Shown in pieces: positions 60,401 to 63,745 of a DNA stretch of 63,745 nucleotides (within the stretch, counting starts at the first letter, position 1; the number at the start of each line of letters is the position of its first letter). This stretch comes from JAJTHY01 sp964458795. Its GTDB lineage: Bacteria; Pseudomonadota; Alphaproteobacteria; Rickettsiales; Midichloriaceae. A model generated the notes under the pieces. The model did no database searches. It was not told the DNA's origin and was given only the letters and a program-made list of their open reading frames with translations. The stretch is from positions 1 through 63,745 of the forward strand of contig CAYWJW010000002.1 of the NCBI GenBank assembly GCA_964458795.1, written 5' to 3'. The translations under genes were made by a program, and so were the position numbers.

Positions 60401-63300
60401 CTTAAAAGCGCTTCGTAAGCTTCATGTCTTGCTGGGTTAATTGGATCATTTATTATGAACATTAGTTCTTTAGCTACCTTACTTTGTAACTCACTAGATC
60501 CTATGTAAAAACTACTCAACCCCTTTATTGCAATAATTTTCTTTCCAAGCTGAGGCGAGAATAGTATATCTAAGAAATTAGAAACTATTATTTGTGTATA
60601 ATCAATATTATCTTCAGATATATTCTTTAACATGACAAATGTGTTTGCACAAAGGTTTGGATCTCCTGTATCTTGCTCAAGTCTCCTCAATAGTTCAGAG
60701 ATTGTTTGCTCATATAATTTTGGTTCTACATACACACCCAGTTGCCGTAAAATTTTTATAGCCTTGGCTCTTACCCATACACGATCATTATCAAGCATAG
60801 GTAGCACTACTCTTTTTTGTAAGTCTATGTCAGTTATATTAAGTTTTTCTAGAGCTTCTAATGCTATATCACAGGTATTACTATCATTCAGCAAAGGTGC
60901 TAACTTATTAGCTAATTCTTCCTGTAGTTCTACATTGGTTATATTTAAGTTTTCTAATACTTTGACTGTCCCATGCTTCCCAAAACAAAAGAGAAACCCA
61001 ATTGAAGGAATTAATGCTAAAGCTATTTCTCTCTGTAATTCCAGACTAGTGACATGTAGTTTACCTAGCATTGTTATTATCTGTTGTTGCTTCATAAACT
61101 CAAAAACTTTGGCATCTTTAAGTTCACAAAGTAAGTTTTTGGCTAATTTGTCACGATCCTCCTGATCTAAAGAGTTAAAATCAAGCTTTTCTTCCTTTTT
61201 TTTAGGGATAGGCTTGAAAAGCATTATACCTGATTCTGAAAAAGCAACTTTCCAATCAAATACATCTAATGCTTCTACTGCGGCTTTGAGGGGGATTTGA
61301 TCGTTCTTCCCTTCAAGAATAGGGCTCAATAGCTCATAAACTATTTCTTCAATTGACTTTAATTTACTTAATTCAATTACTGCATTCTTCCGTACCCAAG
61401 CGTCATCATCCTTGATTAGATTGAGTAAAGGGAGAAGTAAAGGGGCAGTTAGATATTCTTTTAATTTTAGATCACTTAATGTTAACCTAGTTAAAATCAT
61501 TAAAGCTTTTTTCCTATATTTATCATTTTTAAATAGAGGTATTAAAGCTATAACAAGTTTTTCTTGGATTTTTATATCAGTTATAGATAATTTTGAGAAT
61601 ATGCTTAAAGCATATTCTGTAGTATTCTCCGCTATCAACTCTTTTATCAAAGCCCAAGATAACTCTGATTTACTTAATACTTGTTGATTTCTATTTAAGC
61701 ACTCTATAAACCAATTAAATTCCAAAAGCTTCTTATTCTTTATATTACTTATCAGCCTATTTAAACTAGGTATTCTCTCATTACATTTCCCTTCTTCTAA
61801 ACAGGATATTATAAGTTGTATCTGATACTTAATGTTAAGATCTGTGTTTCCATTTAATATTATGTTCCAGAAGTAAGAAATTACCTTGCTATTCCCCGAT
61901 CCCGAAATTACTAATCCAGATACAAATAAAAAGACTTGCTCATATGCTGGTTCATATTTTTTCTCCTTCAAAAAAACACATACTTCAGTGATATTTTCTA
62001 GGTTGTTAGATTTTAGTGCTTTAACTATGTGTCGTGCAGCAAAATACTCTTGAAAAGTTAAATGGATGAACTCATGACTTCTGTTTATTAATTCCAGCTC
62101 TTTCCCTTCCTCTTCTCCAATAGTTGATATAAAGCCTAATTTTCTGCTAAGTTCTTCTAGTACTTTACCTACACTAACTACTTTACATAATAGCTCTTTA
62201 TCAATTATCACACATTTATTCTGCACACTTAAATATGCTATTTCTTCTAAAACAGAGCATAAATTTTGACACTCTCTTTCTATTTCATGCTCATACATAT
62301 TACTTGTCTGCATTTCTTTAAATTTTTCCAAATACCGTCTCATCAACGAGTAGGTAATTTTTTGATAAAGAATTGTAGAGGTTATACTATCTTCTTTCTG
62401 CAGAGTTCCTTCATTCCATGCTATGCATAGTAAATATAAATTTATGGGTACTTGAGCTATAATTTCTAAATATCTATGACTTCTTATGAATTGTTTAAGC
62501 TCTATATTTTTTGAGTGTTCCTTAAATTTAAACTTATCAATATATATATAAACATCCTTTATTGTAAGTCCAATATTCTCCATTTCAGCATCAAACTTTG
62601 CTTTAAGGCTTTCGGTTACTGCATTGGGACGAGATGTCATAATTACCATAGCTCTTGGATTTTTTATTCCCATAGCTTTATCTAGTATTCGCCCTATAAG
62701 ATCATTATTACTTTTATGTAAATGCGCTATTTCATCATAGCCATCTAGTATAATTAATACCCTTTCTTTATCTAAGAGTAATTTTAAATTTTTTAACTTA
62801 ATCTCCTCTGATAGGCCAAGACAACAGTGATCTATAAAGCATTCCAAAGGTGTAAGCCTTAGCTCTGTGCCTTCATAAAAATTCTTCCACTCTCTATTTA
62901 TTAACTCTCTTAATGATAGTTGAAATACATAGTCAAACTTATTGCTCCATAGATTTCCATTCATGCATTTGAAACCTATGTGATGACATAATGTTGTTTT
63001 GCCTACTCCTGCTTTCCCATAAATTATGACTTTATTCCCTTTCTCAAATATAGAAGTGAGTTCTATTTCTGTCTTTTTTCCCTGTATGCCTTCATACGAT
63101 CCATACATACTTTCTTTTAGTTGCGTGTCTGCGTCTTCACACCGTTTTCTCTTCTCCCGCTTAATGAATAGAAGGTTTGTGTAGGTCGATTCTATATTTT
63201 GCGGCTCTAAATCTTCAAAAAGTCGTGGTAAATAATATCTATCTTGGTAAAAGCTCTTCAGTTTATCTTTTATATGGTCCTGAGTTAAGTTGCTTAACAT
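57499..63300 (-). CDS. NACHT-helical repeat-ankyrin-patatin fusion protein
   Basis: 1933 aa, one uninterrupted frame. Domains in order: NACHT-type STAND NTPase (about 70-430) with Walker A GKAGVGKT (95-102), LIILDGYDEI (182-191), IMTSRPNA (220-227) and the NLR-like FIHLTFQEYFAARHI near 415; HEAT/armadillo-like helical repeats (about 540-1130, e.g. DDAWVRKNAVIELSKL, DNDRVWVRAKAIKILRQL); ankyrin-like repeats (about 1210-1450, e.g. GNTVAHYAVKYW, GNTAIHEVAEK); patatin phospholipase (about 1475-1760) with KGGGPKAIVYIGAL, Ser in GTSAGA (near 1515) and Asp in CIDGGILYNYP (near 1703). The end has a basic linker, a hydrophobic segment (TVLLVGGIAAIGITVA) and terminal CTLF, a possible CaaX box. It could be a nucleotide-switched phospholipase, either a host-directed effector or a defence protein. 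Confidence 0.88.
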   Translation of the reverse strand: MLSNLTQDHIKDKLKSFYQDRYYLPRLFEDLEPQNIESTYTNLLFIKREKRKRCEDADTQLKESMYGSYEGIQGKKTEIELTSIFEKGNKVIIYGKAGVGKTTLCHHIGFKCMNGNLWSNKFDYVFQLSLRELINREWKNFYEGTELRLTPLECFIDHCCLGLSEEIKLKNLKLLLDKERVLIILDGYDEIAHLHKSNNDLIGRILDKAMGIKNPRAMVIMTSRPNAVTESLKAKFDAEMENIGLTIKDVYIYIDKFKFKEHSKNIELKQFIRSHRYLEIIAQVPINLYLLCIAWNEGTLQKEDSITSTILYQKITYSLMRRYLEKFKEMQTSNMYEHEIERECQNLCSVLEEIAYLSVQNKCVIIDKELLCKVVSVGKVLEELSRKLGFISTIGEEEGKELELINRSHEFIHLTFQEYFAARHIVKALKSNNLENITEVCVFLKEKKYEPAYEQVFLFVSGLVISGSGNSKVISYFWNIILNGNTDLNIKYQIQLIISCLEEGKCNERIPSLNRLISNIKNKKLLEFNWFIECLNRNQQVLSKSELSWALIKELIAENTTEYALSIFSKLSITDIKIQEKLVIALIPLFKNDKYRKKALMILTRLTLSDLKLKEYLTAPLLLPLLNLIKDDDAWVRKNAVIELSKLKSIEEIVYELLSPILEGKNDQIPLKAAVEALDVFDWKVAFSESGIMLFKPIPKKKEEKLDFNSLDQEDRDKLAKNLLCELKDAKVFEFMKQQQIITMLGKLHVTSLELQREIALALIPSIGFLFCFGKHGTVKVLENLNITNVELQEELANKLAPLLNDSNTCDIALEALEKLNITDIDLQKRVVLPMLDNDRVWVRAKAIKILRQLGVYVEPKLYEQTISELLRRLEQDTGDPNLCANTFVMLKNISEDNIDYTQIIVSNFLDILFSPQLGKKIIAIKGLSSFYIGSSELQSKVAKELMFIINDPINPARHEAYEALLRLDIQYTYILKNITEELMCCAVTNRSYQYLRIITSKYIERCGSVGIILKMTSELIPLLTLGVFVNSAVVISNKTLVLYNKSLQIMLELDSNDIELPRKIVEYYQQRAKEKGLPTEMIMGLRVGRRWVEVGAIEPEIEEVIRNNKIGGLEMKEIVQIELGLVTDFVDKEQYIRDLLQVCGSAAKISALKEKYSGQKASPILVIAMGLAIPSSENREQLKEVSNNPEYVIILRKVIKELSQEGIGMKFKDEKGNTVAHYAVKYWYKELGEIVLQDSLYKSANKCGATIVHAAVLYGSRCVKGVYSSIGKTNLNFRGKAKLGEWEFTPLELAVVLGELNVIKEICDITKKVPATNLEQCGSNILNLATKFGRCDVLHHLLYNYKIEEGLVQEAFVFASVVGDKGNIEALRIIQHSFSKKYKDCSIKGCNNAGNTAIHEVAEKQGMRRKAKEAVINYLLEQDPDLLNLFNGRSDKQLPRDLAKKEKLRDFLDGKKGQIDDNRYKIPEIGETPIRNLVLKGGGPKAIVYIGALKKWEQIQREKALGEIERVAGTSAGAITAGLYALGYTGEELEKDLASINVMSFLDNENIDKMLEEYRSDGGVLEKVKALKQRGANGERMIFDIIDALGSKRGLCSGDKFEEIIGGLIQKKTEDRNFTLGDLNKAVSSEKSCKKLCIVTLDINKEKPQLVVLSSDNPSHRNIRVLDAIRAAMGIPIVFAPKEISYFDMETGEEVRLKCIDGGILYNYPLDIFDMAQYQSVEGRGSQMPMYNPYTLGLSICDEEVNKEVREQGEVATNRTIYGRLLDVCIWMAGGSSAEVRGSGGNIIEHVKKIVGAIYNAELVRNEYWKVSEEKRTIEMGCLGIGLLDFDLSPEKIKELIAEGEKAVEEAFNPEKPRSKAKDKKDGREQKTDSVTQKLPIGAPNQQPKPITRTAPTSWLSPQQTVLLVGGIAAIGITVASNRGAGRECTLF

Positions 63301-63745
63301 ATCAATTTATTAAGACTAAATTTATACCAATTAGTTGTAATTACAAAATTTAGTAATACAAGCAACAAAGAGCTAAATTTGGAAAAGTAGAGGAATAGAG
63401 AGGCATAAATTTGCTAAAAAACTTGTTGAAGTTTCTTAGCTTCATCCATATAGGGTGTAATAGAGAAGTATAAGAAGTTTTAGAGATTAATGCTTCATGT
63501 TGCCCTCTAAACTTTCTCTCCAAAAACGAAGGGTTTTGGGAGTGGGTTTCACTTGTCTCAAAAGCTGTGACCTGCAGCAATGCCTCATTAGTATTAAAAT
63601 TATTTAGTAGCTCCCTTGCCTTGATCTTCATTCAAAGTGGGTGCAAAGTAGCCTGCCACTGTCCCTATCAGGGAAAATGGTATAAAAATGTTGGGGCTGT
63701 ACCAGATAAGTGATTATAAATACAGCTTAACCCAAGATAATATAA
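63301..63745. repeat. Gene-free end region with dispersed repeat
   Basis: 445 bp upstream of the NACHT gene. It contains ATACCAATT at 63324, like the ends of the other ATACCAA elements, and the second copy of the 23-bp repeat (63524-63546). A 93-codon minus-strand frame (63350-63631) runs through the repeat; with no ribosome-binding site or recognisable domain I do not call it a gene, though it could be a mobile-element remnant. The NACHT gene promoter should lie in the first 100 bp. Confidence 0.5.

Noticed and set aside
63350..63631. 93-codon minus-strand frame upstream of the NACHT gene
   Set aside because: No recognisable domain or ribosome-binding site, and it runs through the dispersed 23-bp repeat; treated as repeat-derived.

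Overview
The window is a compact, AT-rich bacterial chromosome segment from an alphaproteobacterium, most likely an intracellular member of the Rickettsiales. Several things point there: the gene set (gltA, sdhE, lpxB, yejE, the mnmE-mnmG-rsmG-parA-parB cluster, a PopZ-family gene, dapD, murF and ubiquinone genes), CtrA-type promoter boxes, and host-interaction genes (ankyrin, patatin, NACHT, large coiled-coil proteins). Genes for lipid A and peptidoglycan (lpxB, murF, dacA, slt, dapD) argue against Anaplasmataceae. A Midichloriaceae-like or protist-associated lineage fits best, but this is inference.

Layout. 1-2616: citrate synthase (cut by the window edge), sdhE and lpxB. 2666-4347: a small accessory island with a membrane protein and a two-gene unit that looks like an orphan contact-dependent-inhibition toxin tail plus CdiI immunity protein. 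4525-8561: yidC/yidD, yejE, ribF. 8527-21351: a long minus-strand run (639-aa membrane protein, mfd, slt, mnmE, mnmG, rsmG, parA, parB) with a perfect parS site between mnmE and mnmG. 21554-23532: queuosine-precursor transporter plus tgt. 23525-27129: operon of PopZ-like protein, exported ankyrin protein, UbiH-type hydroxylase and BolA. 27216-34484: an IS1-type transposase remnant, ligA, murF, trpS, dacA and an IalB-like protein. 34534-41030: CPBP protease, fur, a patatin, a 161-bp palindromic mobile element, plsY, hslU, a CDF-type transporter core and a thiolase.

41087-44886 is an accessory block: two genes each preceded by a TTAA-N7-TTAA CtrA box. The second is a large coiled-coil/membrane protein split by one in-frame TGA inside a Ser-Pro repeat linker. 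45021-51331 returns to housekeeping genes (flavoprotein, dapD, zinc-ribbon protein, rsfS, nadD, pgsA, uvrC).

51332-63745 is the most accessory part. It holds mobile-element remnants, a 678-aa FAD-oxidoreductase-like protein with a C-terminal membrane segment, an exported RidA-like protein, and an argR / amino-acid ABC transporter unit with divergent promoters and a candidate ArgR operator. It ends with a 1933-residue protein joining a NACHT NTPase, helical repeats, ankyrin-like repeats, a patatin phospholipase domain, a C-terminal hydrophobic segment and a terminal Cys-Thr-Leu-Phe that fits a CaaX prenylation box. That protein is the most unusual object in the window. The CDI-like pair and the CtrA-linked split protein come next. 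No tRNA, rRNA or CRISPR array was recognised.
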